64,000 nt of DNA from Nostoc sp. XA010 (GTDB lineage: Bacteria; Cyanobacteriota; Cyanobacteriia; Cyanobacteriales; Nostocaceae): contig NZ_JAIVFX010000004.1 of assembly GCF_020829625.1 (NCBI RefSeq), forward strand, positions 79,220 through 143,219, given 5' to 3'. A program made the position numbers and the translations under genes. Every line of letters begins with the position of its first letter. The stretch's first letter is position 1. Below the pieces are notes generated by a model. The model had not been told where the DNA came from, searched no databases, and saw nothing but the letters and a program-made list of their open reading frames with translations. Below, one piece after another: positions 35,392-44,736 of this stretch.

Positions 35392-36789
35392 TCACAAAAC
35401 TATCTCAAAACTAGTGCTAGTTAGAGCAGGAAAGGAGCTAGCACCCAATTGTGCAAATTTACCCCCGGAATTTATATCAGCAAAATTATCCGCCGAACCA
35501 TTGGGGTTATAAAAAAGACTACCATTTGCGCTATTATAAACAATCACCGCACAACTGCTTGCTGCTAAAGTATCGTTCGTCACTGTCGCAAAGTCTGCGG
35601 AATTTAATTTAGTTGGGAAAACTGAGTTACTTAGAGCGGTAAAGGTAGATTTAGATAGTTGGATCTTGTCTTGCTTAAGATTGAAGTCACTAATAATATC
35701 AACTCCGAGTTCGTTAATATCAAACTTTGATCCTGTTGCAAATGCAAACTTATCTAACCCAGAGCCTCCTTTTAGGTAGTCATTCCCACTATCTCCCTGT
35801 AGATAATCGTTGCCAATGTTCCCGATCAGAGTATCTTTTCCACTACTGCCAAAAAGAATATCATTACCCTTGCCCCCCAGAAGCTTGTCGTCATTACTAC
35901 CCCCATCTATTCTGTCTGTACCATCTCCACCAACAAGGATGTCAAAACCGGCCCCCCCATCAATGTAATGGTTACCAATAACACCAGAAAGCGAAATCTT
36001 GTCATTACCATCCCCAGCAAAAATAACCTTATCGCCAGCCGAAAAATTCCCCCAGCTAAAGGTATCGTCTCTATTTGTCGTAACAACATCAGTACTTATG
36101 ACATTTCTGGATCGAGCAACTGCCTCTTTTATGGCATCAGCAAAATTCTCACTTTTAGAACCAAGAGTCAGTACACTGCCTCGACCAAGTTGGGTAACTA
36201 GTGTCTGGTAATCGACTGCAACATCACTCGTAGTGAGAAAAATTGGAATAATATTATTTGCTTCTAGCGCAGTTTTTACTTGTCCAATCTCTGGATAATC
36301 TTCATTAGGATCGATTACACCATCTCCATTATTGGCAATAGTATCACTTGGACTAACTGCTGCACGATCGCCTGCAACGTGATAAATACTATCGGTGGCA
36401 ATTATAACAACACGAAATGAACCGACTCTGTAAGCGAGATTGCCACCGCTATCTAAAGCTGCGTACAAAAGTGCGTCTAATTGTGATTCGCGCCCATCAT
36501 TGCCACCAAATGCTTTCAAATCAAAGATTTTATCTTTAATTTTTGTTACATTATTTGTCAAAGCGACTTCTGGTTTATATACATAGTCAGCGAAACCCCC
36601 AAGAGGCGGCATTGGCTTATCCTTGAAGGAAGCAATACCAAATTTCAGGTCATCACCAAAGATACTTGCTAACATCGGGTTGGTTAACCGATTTACCGTC
36701 GCAGGAAGTACGGCTTTTACCCGGCCCAAATCCTTATCTGATGACGATGTTAAGTCTTTTAGCAGAACAATATCAGATACTAAAGCCAT
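35392..36789 (-). CDS. Secreted VWA domain protein with RTX calcium-binding repeats
   Basis: The 465-residue protein begins with an integrin-beta-like VWA domain (residues 5 to about 225): DIVLLKDLTSSSDKDLGRVK holds the MIDAS Asp/Thr/Ser and GGNDGRESQLDALL is typical of integrin-beta-type VWAs. A calcium-binding loop NNGDGVIDPNEDY lies around residue 150. After about residue 275 there are at least five glycine/aspartate nonapeptides (GGDGTDRIDGG, GGKGNDILFG, GNDYLKGGSG). No N-terminal signal is seen, so type I secretion through a C-terminal signal is likely, as for RTX proteins. A role in adhesion is inferred. Confidence 0.85.
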   Translation of the reverse strand: MALVSDIVLLKDLTSSSDKDLGRVKAVLPATVNRLTNPMLASIFGDDLKFGIASFKDKPMPPLGGFADYVYKPEVALTNNVTKIKDKIFDLKAFGGNDGRESQLDALLYAALDSGGNLAYRVGSFRVVIIATDSIYHVAGDRAAVSPSDTIANNGDGVIDPNEDYPEIGQVKTALEANNIIPIFLTTSDVAVDYQTLVTQLGRGSVLTLGSKSENFADAIKEAVARSRNVISTDVVTTNRDDTFSWGNFSAGDKVIFAGDGNDKISLSGVIGNHYIDGGAGFDILVGGDGTDRIDGGSNDDKLLGGKGNDILFGSSGKDTLIGNIGNDYLQGDSGNDYLKGGSGLDKFAFATGSKFDINELGVDIISDFNLKQDKIQLSKSTFTALSNSVFPTKLNSADFATVTNDTLAASSCAVIVYNSANGSLFYNPNGSADNFADINSGGKFAQLGASSFPALTSTSFEIVL

Positions 36790-37202
36790 TGTTTATCCCT
36801 CTGACGATTTTAATTAATAAATTGTGTTGCAAAATGCAATACTAATTCAGCTTGATATTAGCAAGGTTAATCGATTTAAGGTAGTACTTAAAATTGAAGA
36901 AAATATAATCTATTTCAAAAAATATTTGCTGTGTTCTTACTGCGGCTTGATTTCCTTTGTCTGGGGCTTGTTATGCTAAATTACCGAAGAAAGGCAGGAG
37001 GAAGAAAATATATTTTTTGCCCTCAGCCATTTTCTTTTAGAGCAAGTAAATTTATTTATGGGGTTTATCTTCTGCCTCCTGTTTAATTCGTTGTACCATA
37101 CTAAGGTTATAATCGCAGACTTAAGAGAAAATGTCACAATATATGAGTTAAGCTAAAGTGCGTCAATGGGTCAGCAGTGAAGATAATGCTTTGGATTAGA
37201 GG
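36790..37202. other. Intergenic region between divergent genes
   Basis: This 413-bp A/T-rich spacer must hold two promoters. The only structure I notice is TTGCAAAATGCAA near 36827, a small palindrome. No gene is apparent. Confidence 0.5.
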
Positions 37203-38327
37203 ATGAATCAGTATTTTGCAACGGTTGCTCGTGGATTAGAAACCCTCGCGGCTCAAGAGTTAGAGCAGCTGGGTGCTAATTCAGTGGAGCCAGGGTTTTG
37301 CGGTGTAGCCTTTGAGGGCGATCGCACCCTACTTTATCGCGTCAACCTCTGGGCTAGGCTACCGTTCCGAATCTTGGTGAATATTCATGAGTTTCCATGC
37401 CTTGATGCCAAGGATCTCTATCGCGGCATTCAGAGTATCGATTGGCAAAACTATCTTACGCCAGACATGACTTTGGCAGTGAATACTACAGGTAAAAACA
37501 ATCACCTCAACCACAGCCACTTCACATCTCTCCAGATCAAAAATGCGATCGTTGACCAGCAGAAAGAAAATCTGGGCGAACGTTCAAATGTAGAGCTTCA
37601 TGAACCAGATGTGCGGATCAATGTTCATATTGAACGCGATAGTTGTACCGTTAAACTTGACAGTTCTGGAAATAGTCTGCATCGCCGAGGCTACCGTCCG
37701 GCAGTTGGAACAGCCCCTCTAAAGGAATCTTTAGCTGCTGCCCTGATTCAACTTTCGGGTTGGCAGCCAAACCAGATGTTTTATGACCCTCTCTGTGGAT
37801 CTGGCACTTTACCCCTGGAAGCTAGCTTAAAGGCACTTAACATAGCGCCAGGATTGTTTCGTGAATCCTTTGGATTTGAAAATTGGCTCGATTTTGATTT
37901 ATCTCTTTTAGAAAAGCTGCTGCAAGAAGCTAAGGATAGCCAACTGGATAACCTGCCCGCACCTATTTGGGGAAGCGATCGCGATGAAAATATAATTGAG
38001 CAAGCGATTAACAATGCTCAAAACTGCGGCGTTGATAACCATGTATGGTTTTCTCAAATGGAGCTTGCTGATGTTGTCGCCCCCGCAGACAGTGGGGTTT
38101 TATTCTGCAATCCACCTTATGGCGAACGCCTGGGGCGAGATAGTGATTTAGGGGCGTTCTATAAACTTTTGGGCGATGTGCTGAAACAACGCTTTAAAGG
38201 CTGGACTGCGTTTGTTTTGAGTGGCAACAAGGAACTGTCTCAATCGATTGGGCTAAAATCATCTCAGAGAATTGCAGTGTATAACGGAACGTTGCCCTGT
38301 CAGTTAATGAAATATGAGTTGTACTAA
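37203..38327 (+). CDS. THUMP domain class I SAM-dependent RNA methyltransferase (RlmL/YpsC type)
   Basis: The 374-residue protein has an N-terminal ferredoxin-like/THUMP part (residues about 1-160, with ALNTTGKN-like AVNTTGKNNHLNHSHFTSLQ) and a methyltransferase domain. RRGYRPAVGTAPLKESLAAA is the family signature, DPLCGSGTLPLEA is the SAM-binding region, and FCNPPYGERLG is the catalytic NPPY motif for N2-guanine methylation. E. coli RlmL methylates G2445 of 23S rRNA through this domain; the cyanobacterial target is assumed to be rRNA. Confidence 0.9.
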   Translation: MNQYFATVARGLETLAAQELEQLGANSVEPGFCGVAFEGDRTLLYRVNLWARLPFRILVNIHEFPCLDAKDLYRGIQSIDWQNYLTPDMTLAVNTTGKNNHLNHSHFTSLQIKNAIVDQQKENLGERSNVELHEPDVRINVHIERDSCTVKLDSSGNSLHRRGYRPAVGTAPLKESLAAALIQLSGWQPNQMFYDPLCGSGTLPLEASLKALNIAPGLFRESFGFENWLDFDLSLLEKLLQEAKDSQLDNLPAPIWGSDRDENIIEQAINNAQNCGVDNHVWFSQMELADVVAPADSGVLFCNPPYGERLGRDSDLGAFYKLLGDVLKQRFKGWTAFVLSGNKELSQSIGLKSSQRIAVYNGTLPCQLMKYELY

Positions 38328-38427
38328 GACAAAATCGAGCAGATTTTGCGATTTATGGTTTCGCAGGATATTTAAGGCGATCGCTCTCAACTAATGTTGC
38401 CTTAACTATTTCCGAAATTTTAATTAT

Positions 38428-38470
38428 CAAGACTGAAACTACTTCAACCTCTGAAGTAGTTTCAGTCTTG
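38428..38470. terminator. Strong bidirectional terminator hairpin
   Basis: A perfect 19-bp stem (38428-38446 with 38452-38470, CAAGACTGAAACTACTTCA and its complement) closes a 5-base loop. It lies between the convergent methyltransferase and PEP-CTERM genes and is followed by T-rich sequence in both directions. Confidence 0.85.
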
Positions 38471-38498
38471 TATTCTACGAAATCCTAAGAATGTGTAA

Positions 38499-39131
38499 TC
38501 AGATAGCGCGACGGCGGCGAACCATTACCATTCCACTTGCTACTAAACCAAGACCCAACAAAGAAGCCGGTTCAGGAACGGAAGTAGGAGGGGGATTTGT
38601 CCCTATATGAGGGATAAATAATGAGGCATGAGATAATTCTTTTCCTGCCTTTCCACTCCCATCTAAAGCAACACCAATGGTATTGAATACTCCCGTTAAA
38701 CCTTTAGAGAAATCATAATCTTTGAATAGGTAAGCAGTGTAAGCATTACTTGCCTTGAGGCTAACTACAAACGTACTACTGGGCAATGCTGCTCCTAAAC
38801 CCCATGTACCAGAACTAGAGTTATTGGCTGCTGTAATCGCAAAGGGATTCGAGTCATCAGATTTGCCAGCTAAAGTCCATTGCACACCAGTACCAACAAA
38901 GCTGCTAAACAGACCATTTTTTAAGTCAGGGAGCAAACTACCTTGTTCCCCTGTGTCATTACCAGTATTTGGGCCGTCACACGCTGTAGCTAAAACTCCT
39001 CCAAGTGAAATATCACTAAGGCTACATATTGGTGAAGATGGCGCAGCATATACTGGCGCAGCAATTGAAGTACAAGCGATTCCAGTAAATAATAAAACTG
39101 AAGTTGATATTAAAGAAAAACTTTTTCTCAT
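38499..39131 (-). CDS. PEP-CTERM sorting domain protein
   Basis: The 210-residue exported protein has a signal peptide (KSFSLISTSVLLFTGIACTS then VYAAPSS) and a C-terminal PEP-CTERM sorting signal: VPEPASLLGLGLVASGMVMV followed by RRRR. Exosortase would cleave at the PEP motif and attach it to the cell surface or release it with polysaccharide. The middle beta-rich part with conserved Cys pairs (CSLSDISLGGVLATAC) is not a domain I can name. It is convergent with the RNA methyltransferase and monocistronic. Confidence 0.85.
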   Translation of the reverse strand: MRKSFSLISTSVLLFTGIACTSIAAPVYAAPSSPICSLSDISLGGVLATACDGPNTGNDTGEQGSLLPDLKNGLFSSFVGTGVQWTLAGKSDDSNPFAITAANNSSSGTWGLGAALPSSTFVVSLKASNAYTAYLFKDYDFSKGLTGVFNTIGVALDGSGKAGKELSHASLFIPHIGTNPPPTSVPEPASLLGLGLVASGMVMVRRRRAI

Positions 39132-39420
39132 TTTTTGCTCTGCTTTAAAGTCCGTTCAATATGGATTCTTATTGATGTAGTTACTAAATATTTACTTTGA
39201 AATAATAGTCCCTACTCCGATACTTTGAATCTTATACTTAGTTATTTTTACTTGTACTTAATTTGGTGTCATTTTTATCAGATATTTAAACAATCGCCAC
39301 TTGTTTAAATACCTGATAAAGTAGGGATTATATCCTCATTAAAAATTTTGAAACTTTACATAAAAAATAAATGTAGCGCTCCTTAATCGGAATTACTGGC
39401 TACGGCGGTAAACTACGCAA

Positions 39421-41025
39421 TTAATTCCTCAAAATACTTAAAGCCACCGCCTCTGCCACCTTGATGCCATCGATACCAGCCGAGAGGATTCCCCCTGCGT
39501 ATCCTGCCCCTTCACCAGCTGGATAAAGACCGACTGTATTTAAACTCTGATAATCCTCTTTGCGTTTAATCCGAATTGGTGATGATGTGCGGGTTTCTAC
39601 CCCAGTCAACACGGCATCATCCATCGCAAATCCCTTTATTTGTTTGTCAAAAGCGGGAAGTGCTTCACGGATGGCTGCGATCGCATAATCTGGTAAACTC
39701 TGACTCAAATCACCCAAATGTACCCCAGGTGTATAAGACGGCTTAACTGTGCCAAATGCTGTAGAGGGGCGATGGTTGAGAAAGTCTCCCACCAACTGCC
39801 CTGGCGCTTCATAAGTTCCACCGCCTAATTCAAAAGCCCGTTCTTCTAAGCGCCGTTGGAAATCAATTCCTGCCAAGGCATTGCCCGGATAATCTTCGGG
39901 TGTGATGCCCACAACGATCGCACTATTGGCATTGCGCTCATTCCGAGAGTATTGGCTCATCCCATTGGTAACAAGTCGCCCCGGCTCTGATGCGGCTGCA
40001 ACCACCAAGCCCCCCGGACACATACAGAAACTATAGACGGAACGACCATTTTGACAGTGGTGAACCAGTTTGTAATCGGCAGCACCTAAAAGCTTATGAC
40101 CCGCTTGAGCGCCGAAACGACATTGGTCGATGAGAGTCTGGGGATGTTCGACCCGAAAGCCAATGGAAAATGGTTTCGGTTCTATGTAAACTCCACGATC
40201 AAATAGCATTTGGAAGGTATCACGGGCGCTATGACCCACTGCGAGAACTACATGATTGCTGGCGATATATTCCCCACTAGCGAGGGTGACTCCCCGCACC
40301 TGTGCATTTTCGATGTTGATATCTTCCACCCGGCTTTGAAAGCGAATTTCACCGCCGAGGGATTCGATTTTGGCACGCATACTTTGGACGATTCCAACTA
40401 GTTTAAAAGTGCCAATGTGCGGTTTGTTGATATAGAGAATTTCCGGTGAGGCTCCTGCATTGACGAGTTCGGTTAGTACCTTGCGCCCATAATGCTGAGG
40501 ATCTTTAACTTGACTGTAGAGTTTGCCATCGGAGAATGTACCCGCCCCACCTTCGCCAAACTGGGCATTAGATTCGGGGTTGAAATCTGATTTTTTCTTC
40601 CAAAAGCCAAAAGTATCAGCAGTGCGATCGCGAACTTGTTTGCCACGTTCTAAAATGATGGGACGGAACCCCATTTGCGCCAGCATCAAACCGGCAAATA
40701 AGCCACAAGGCCCAGTACCAATGACGATGGGGCGAATCGCCAAATTGCTTGGTGCTTGTGCCACTGGGCGATAACTCATGTCTGGCGTGACCATTACATG
40801 AGGATCTTTTTTCAGGCGCTTGAGTAGATGAGTTTCCTGAGTCGTTTCTACATCCAGAATATAAACAAGGGCGATCTCTCCTTTCTTACGGGCATCGTAG
40901 CTACGCTTGAAGATAGAATAGCTGATCAAATCTTCGTCCGTGATTTGCAGCTTTTTGAGGATGGCAGTCTTGATCTCATCTTCAGGATGATCAAGCGGGA
41001 GCTTTACTTCAGTTAGTCGTAACAT
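39421..41025 (-). CDS. FAD-dependent oxidoreductase, uncharacterised (COG2509-like)
   Basis: The 534-residue flavoprotein has an N-terminal ~90-residue extension (DEDLISYSIFKRSYDARKKG) that resembles the domain preceding this group. A Rossmann FAD motif follows, IVIGTGPCGLFAGLMLAQMG, with RPIILERGKQV binding the adenosine ribose. Later motifs are FSDGKLYSQVKD, HNHVVLAVGHSARD-like VVLAVGHSARDTFQ and the final GLYPAGEGAGYAGGILSAG. It belongs to the COG2509 group of FAD-dependent dehydrogenases whose substrate is unknown. It is monocistronic. Confidence 0.85.
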   Translation of the reverse strand: MLRLTEVKLPLDHPEDEIKTAILKKLQITDEDLISYSIFKRSYDARKKGEIALVYILDVETTQETHLLKRLKKDPHVMVTPDMSYRPVAQAPSNLAIRPIVIGTGPCGLFAGLMLAQMGFRPIILERGKQVRDRTADTFGFWKKKSDFNPESNAQFGEGGAGTFSDGKLYSQVKDPQHYGRKVLTELVNAGASPEILYINKPHIGTFKLVGIVQSMRAKIESLGGEIRFQSRVEDINIENAQVRGVTLASGEYIASNHVVLAVGHSARDTFQMLFDRGVYIEPKPFSIGFRVEHPQTLIDQCRFGAQAGHKLLGAADYKLVHHCQNGRSVYSFCMCPGGLVVAAASEPGRLVTNGMSQYSRNERNANSAIVVGITPEDYPGNALAGIDFQRRLEERAFELGGGTYEAPGQLVGDFLNHRPSTAFGTVKPSYTPGVHLGDLSQSLPDYAIAAIREALPAFDKQIKGFAMDDAVLTGVETRTSSPIRIKRKEDYQSLNTVGLYPAGEGAGYAGGILSAGIDGIKVAEAVALSILRN

Positions 41026-41227
41026 AGCGAGGAGAAATTCATACTGTCTATCAAAATATTAACAAGAGAGGCAGGAGGCAGGACGAATACTGGCTTTTGC
41101 CGAAACCTTACATAAACACTGACTTTTCACGTCATGGAAAAACCTAACCCCTCTCCCGACGCAGTTGCAATGAGCAATAATACGTAGCAAAAATTCCCTC
41201 AGAGAAACAAGAAAAGTTTAGTTGAAA

Positions 41228-42718
41228 TCAATACCTGTTAAGGTGTAGTTCCAGTGTATTGAGCAACTTAGGCAAGTCCTTTTGAGAAACCTGACGTGTA
41301 CCCGTCTCGACTGCATCAACCCAGGAAACGCTTTTCTCCATCGTTGTAGCGAAAAATGCTCTAGACCAGCCTTTTGCTTTTCTCGCTTCTCTAATGAGAT
41401 TACCTGATAGAGGCTGGATATTGTTTGCATTTAGCTGATTCGAGTCCACCGTCAAGCGTTCCTGTACTTCTGCTGGTAAATGAAAATGCCATCTAGAATT
41501 GAGTATTTGATTCCAGTAACCTATAGGTCTTTTAGCAGTTTTGCTGCTTGTTAACCAAGCTGGGCCTGTTTCCAGTTCTGCTTGCCATCCAGCTTCTTTG
41601 ACAACTTTCAAGTCAGTTTCCAAATCATCAGCCATTTGCCGTCTAAGCTGTCTGTCTTGCTCTGCTGTTGACACTTTGTCTTTGCCGTAAGCAATCTCCA
41701 TCAAAGTCTTGCCCATTACACAATCCTGAAATTCCGGTTTGATTTGGAAAGTTAGCCAAACTAGCATTCTAGCCGCGCCAGCATTTTGTTTACCAATACT
41801 AAATAGTTTCTGTACGGTTTTCTTAGTAATAATTCCAGTGTGGTAGTGGTATTTAGATTTGTTGAGGAAGTATTTTGTCCATACTCCAGCTTGACCTATC
41901 ACCTTTAAACCCACTAGCTTGTTATTGCCAGTTTTATCTGTTTCAAAATCTCGTATTATGCTGATGTCCCAAATCTTTAAATCAGCAACAGTAAAAGCTC
42001 CAGCTTTCCCCTGTTTAGGCCATGCAATACAAGCTAGTACTTGAGCAGGTTGCCTTAGCAAGTCGTACAAAATACTCAATTTTTCATGCTTGCATAAATC
42101 CCTGCGTTTAACAAGCCCTGTGTATTCAAGTAGTTGCTTGTCATCAATTACAAAATTGCCTGACCAAGGTTTATCTAGGCTAGCTACTAAGGCACAGTAA
42201 ATCAGGTGAATAGCACACGCCCTTGGATCAAATTCGTTTATAACAACTAAAGCTGCCTCTTCTGCCAGTGTTTCTGGTTGTGGAGTTTCGGGATTATCTG
42301 TTACATAGTAAAAGATTTTTCCTTTTCCAGTTTCAGCTTCTCTTTCATAACTAAAAGTATTATTTACTTGACTTTTCCATGACAGATTCATTTTTTGAGA
42401 TAAGACTTCAGCAACTCCATACAAAACTAGCGACAAAGCAGCAACATTAGTCTTACTATCAGGAAATAAAGAAGCTTTTTTGAATTGCCGAGGTTTTGCT
42501 GAATACTGGTAATTTAATAGTAAATTTTGCTCATCTTTATTAACTCTGTCTTGAAGAGGAATTTGCTTTTTTAATTGGGTAGTCGAGTGTTCCAGAGATT
42601 CTTCATCAAGAGCAATATTAGTTTCCTTTGAATTTAGATTAGTGGAAATGGTAATTTCCATTAACTGGTGAAATAAATGCAGAAGTTTACTATATAATGT
42701 TTTTGCTAAGTGTTTCAT
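41228..42718 (-). CDS. Unrecognised protein with C-terminal XRE helix-turn-helix
   Basis: The 496-residue product ends with a helix-turn-helix of the XRE/Cro type (LIREARKAKGWSRAFFATTM, then KSVSWVDAVETGTRQVSQKD; residues about 443-490). The central ~270 residues have a mixed alpha/beta pattern with DPRACAIHLIYCALVASLDK and KLSILYDLLRQPAQVLACIA. They could be a winged-helix replication-initiator-like or phage-type DNA-binding region, but I cannot identify it with confidence. A start at residue 20 (MEITISTN) is possible. The gene is long, isolated and flanked by hairpins, consistent with an acquired element. The product is probably DNA-binding. Confidence 0.5.
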   Translation of the reverse strand: MKHLAKTLYSKLLHLFHQLMEITISTNLNSKETNIALDEESLEHSTTQLKKQIPLQDRVNKDEQNLLLNYQYSAKPRQFKKASLFPDSKTNVAALSLVLYGVAEVLSQKMNLSWKSQVNNTFSYEREAETGKGKIFYYVTDNPETPQPETLAEEAALVVINEFDPRACAIHLIYCALVASLDKPWSGNFVIDDKQLLEYTGLVKRRDLCKHEKLSILYDLLRQPAQVLACIAWPKQGKAGAFTVADLKIWDISIIRDFETDKTGNNKLVGLKVIGQAGVWTKYFLNKSKYHYHTGIITKKTVQKLFSIGKQNAGAARMLVWLTFQIKPEFQDCVMGKTLMEIAYGKDKVSTAEQDRQLRRQMADDLETDLKVVKEAGWQAELETGPAWLTSSKTAKRPIGYWNQILNSRWHFHLPAEVQERLTVDSNQLNANNIQPLSGNLIREARKAKGWSRAFFATTMEKSVSWVDAVETGTRQVSQKDLPKLLNTLELHLNRY

Positions 42719-42890
42719 TTTTATCCTACCAATCTACTGCTCACGTAAGTAATTTACAATAATGAAATAAAGCCTGAATTTCTTGTACTTGACCTTGCTA
42801 GAATATAACTCTCAGTCGCTTTTGGTCGCTTTAAAAAACCACCAACAATGCAAGAGATTTTCTACTAGGTAATACCAATCTAATAAAAAG

Positions 42891-42924
42891 TGGTCAAGTA
42901 AAAAAATTGATTTTTACTTGACCA
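42891..42924. terminator. Perfect hairpin, likely terminator of the 42995-43639 gene
   Basis: TGGTCAAGTAAAAA (42891-42904) and TTTTTACTTGACCA (42911-42924) form a 14-bp stem with a 6-base loop. On the minus strand the stem ends in T-rich sequence. A nearly identical hairpin lies at 44667-44699. Confidence 0.7.
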
Positions 42925-42994
42925 TAATTATCAGTGATGAGTTCAAGCTTTCACTGATTGTAATTACGAATTGCAGCTTTGCTGCTTGAGGTTA

Positions 42995-43639
42995 CTAGCG
43001 ATACTGTTGGTCAGCCGGATCGCCGTAGGGGTCTTCGCTAGCTGGGCGGACGTTACCATACTGCCTGTAATCCGCCGGATCGCCGTAGGGGTCTTCGCTA
43101 GCTGGGCGGACGTTACCATACTGCCCGGAATTTCCTTGGTTGCCTCTTTGCATCAACTTTTTGACAGCTAGGGCCGCTATACCAGCCATCGCTCCCTTAG
43201 CTAATGGATTGCTCATAATGTTACTACCTTGACCACCTGTAAAGCTCCCCACAGCACCACTCATAATTTGACTGAGTATATCTGGTTGTTGCTGGTGAAC
43301 CCGGCCTGTTGTTTGAGCAAGATAATTTGGGTCTTGAAAGCGATCGTCTATACCATCTTGGTTTAGATCGGGGAAATTTAAGTTTGAAGAGCGTGTCTGC
43401 TGTTGAAGAGAGCGACCAAACTGCATCCGCTCTTGTGGTGACATCCGACTAAAGGCTTCTTGTGCAGATTCCTGATAAAGGTCTGGAGGTAATTGTCTAG
43501 ATACTTGCTGATAACGGTTTAAAACTTCTTCATCTGAGTATCCCTCATGAGGTAAACCTTGCTCATAGCGGTTGACAAAATTGCGGTAGTCATTTTCTGG
43601 TACCTCACCGCCACCGAAGATTTTTTCTAATAAATTCAT
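42995..43639 (-). CDS. Hypothetical protein related to the 47437-47958 gene product
   Basis: The 214-residue protein starts MNLLEKIFGGGEVPENDYRN and has a helical middle with SPQERMQFGRSLQQQ. Around residues 122-163 is the block PDILSQIMSGAVGSFTGG then SNPLAKGAMAGIAALAVKKL, which resembles the C-terminus of the 173-residue protein at 47437 (PDIFQEVM, then SNPMVGAALGAIASK). The tail carries two copies of a 20-residue repeat, YGNVRPASEDPYGDPADYRQ. It has no signal peptide. The alanine/glycine-rich hydrophobic stretch may insert in a membrane. The function is unknown. The position in a group of small envelope or stress genes is the only context. Confidence 0.75.
   Translation of the reverse strand: MNLLEKIFGGGEVPENDYRNFVNRYEQGLPHEGYSDEEVLNRYQQVSRQLPPDLYQESAQEAFSRMSPQERMQFGRSLQQQTRSSNLNFPDLNQDGIDDRFQDPNYLAQTTGRVHQQQPDILSQIMSGAVGSFTGGQGSNIMSNPLAKGAMAGIAALAVKKLMQRGNQGNSGQYGNVRPASEDPYGDPADYRQYGNVRPASEDPYGDPADQQYR
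43015..43126. repeat. 60-bp tandem repeat in the C-terminal coding region
   Basis: Two almost identical 60-bp units (starting CCGGATCGCCGTAGGGGTCT) encode the two 20-residue repeats of the protein above. DNA-level identity points to recent duplication. Confidence 0.85.
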
Positions 43640-44035
43640 TTGTGACTCCTAAACTGTGATTTCACTAAACTATCAACGGTAAAGTAATTACTTTCAATAT
43701 ATTAATTGTTATATTTTTTCAAAATCATCTATCAAAGGTTACTCTTACTTTGATAAAAGTATAACTATTAGTATATAAGACTCCGGTTTGAATTTTGAAA
43801 ACATCCTGAGACTCAAAACACTGTTGTACAAAAATTAGAGGTCAAAATCTTTTCAACAATTAAATAACATTTTTATCTACTCATATAAAATTTTAAGAAA
43901 GAATTTTTTGAGAAAGTATAAAATGCTTAATATTATATTATCTTTCTGAGTATTATTAACTTTAAATCCGGAAAAAGTTTCTATTAAAAAATAGAATGAC
44001 GGTTAAACGCCATCTATTTATAATCTGTACAAAAA
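43640..44035. other. A/T-rich intergenic region
   Basis: This 396-bp region upstream of the 214-residue protein gene is very A/T-rich, with long T runs. It should contain that gene's promoter. I see no gene or clear structure. Confidence 0.5.
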
Positions 44036-44518
44036 TTAATTTGTCGGAACAGTACCTGAACCCAAACCCCTTAAGTCTCGCCCTGTGGGACTGTTGTTAT
44101 ATCCTTGAAAGTCCCGGTATTGTTGTGCCTCCTCCTGTGGAACACGAATGCCCTCTTGTGGCGGTGTTACCCAGACGGGGCGATTTTGAGCATCTCGATA
44201 GTAAACACGCCCATTCTTAGAAAGGTAGTATTTCCCTTGCGCTCCCGTTCCTTGGGCATTCTTTCGCTGATTGTAGAGGTAGTAAAGTCCAGCAGCTCCT
44301 GCCAAGATTGCCACTTTCTGCCCTGTACTTAATCCCTTCCTAGCTTGGGGTTGATTTACGGGAGCGCGATTATTTAAATTTCTCCCAACAGTATCGTCAA
44401 TTGGAGGTGGCGTAGCATTTTGGGAACCTCCGCCGCAGCTATTAAGCAAAGGGACTGTTAGTAATGTTGAAAGAAATACTGTTGTTGTCAGTGAAGCTAA
44501 TTTATTTGTCTTGATCAT
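44036..44518 (-). CDS. Hypothetical lipoprotein
   Basis: The 160-residue product begins with a signal peptide ending in the lipobox LLNSCGGG (Cys near residue 28), so it should be lipid-anchored outside the cytoplasm. The mature part has a hydrophobic segment (KVAILAGAAGLYYLYNQRKN) and the motif GKYYLSKNGRVYYRDAQNRP. I chose the ATG at 44518 because AGGAAAAG lies just before it; a longer frame adds 18 basic residues. The family is unknown to me. Confidence 0.7.
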   Translation of the reverse strand: MIKTNKLASLTTTVFLSTLLTVPLLNSCGGGSQNATPPPIDDTVGRNLNNRAPVNQPQARKGLSTGQKVAILAGAAGLYYLYNQRKNAQGTGAQGKYYLSKNGRVYYRDAQNRPVWVTPPQEGIRVPQEEAQQYRDFQGYNNSPTGRDLRGLGSGTVPTN

Positions 44519-44666
44519 ACATTTTCTTTTCCTGCTAATTAGCTGATGTGGTATAAGATAGGACTTACGCAAAAGCGCTAAAAAGCTTAATTTATCGAAC
44601 TGCCAAGAATGCCATCGCGTAGCGTCTCGTTAGAGAAGAACACCAAGAATCTACAGTTTTATACAA

Positions 44667-44699
44667 TGGTCAAGCAAAACTCAGCTTTTTACTTGACCA
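44667..44699. repeat. Hairpin, second copy of the TGGTCAAG type
   Basis: TGGTCAAGCAAAA (44667-44679) faces TTTTTACTTGACCA (44686-44699). It is a close relative of the hairpin at 42891-42924 and lies between the CAAD gene stop and the lipoprotein start, so it may end transcription of the CAAD gene. Confidence 0.65.
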
Positions 44700-44736
44700 A
44701 AAGTTTAAATACACTGTATCCGTCACTATACTTTAG

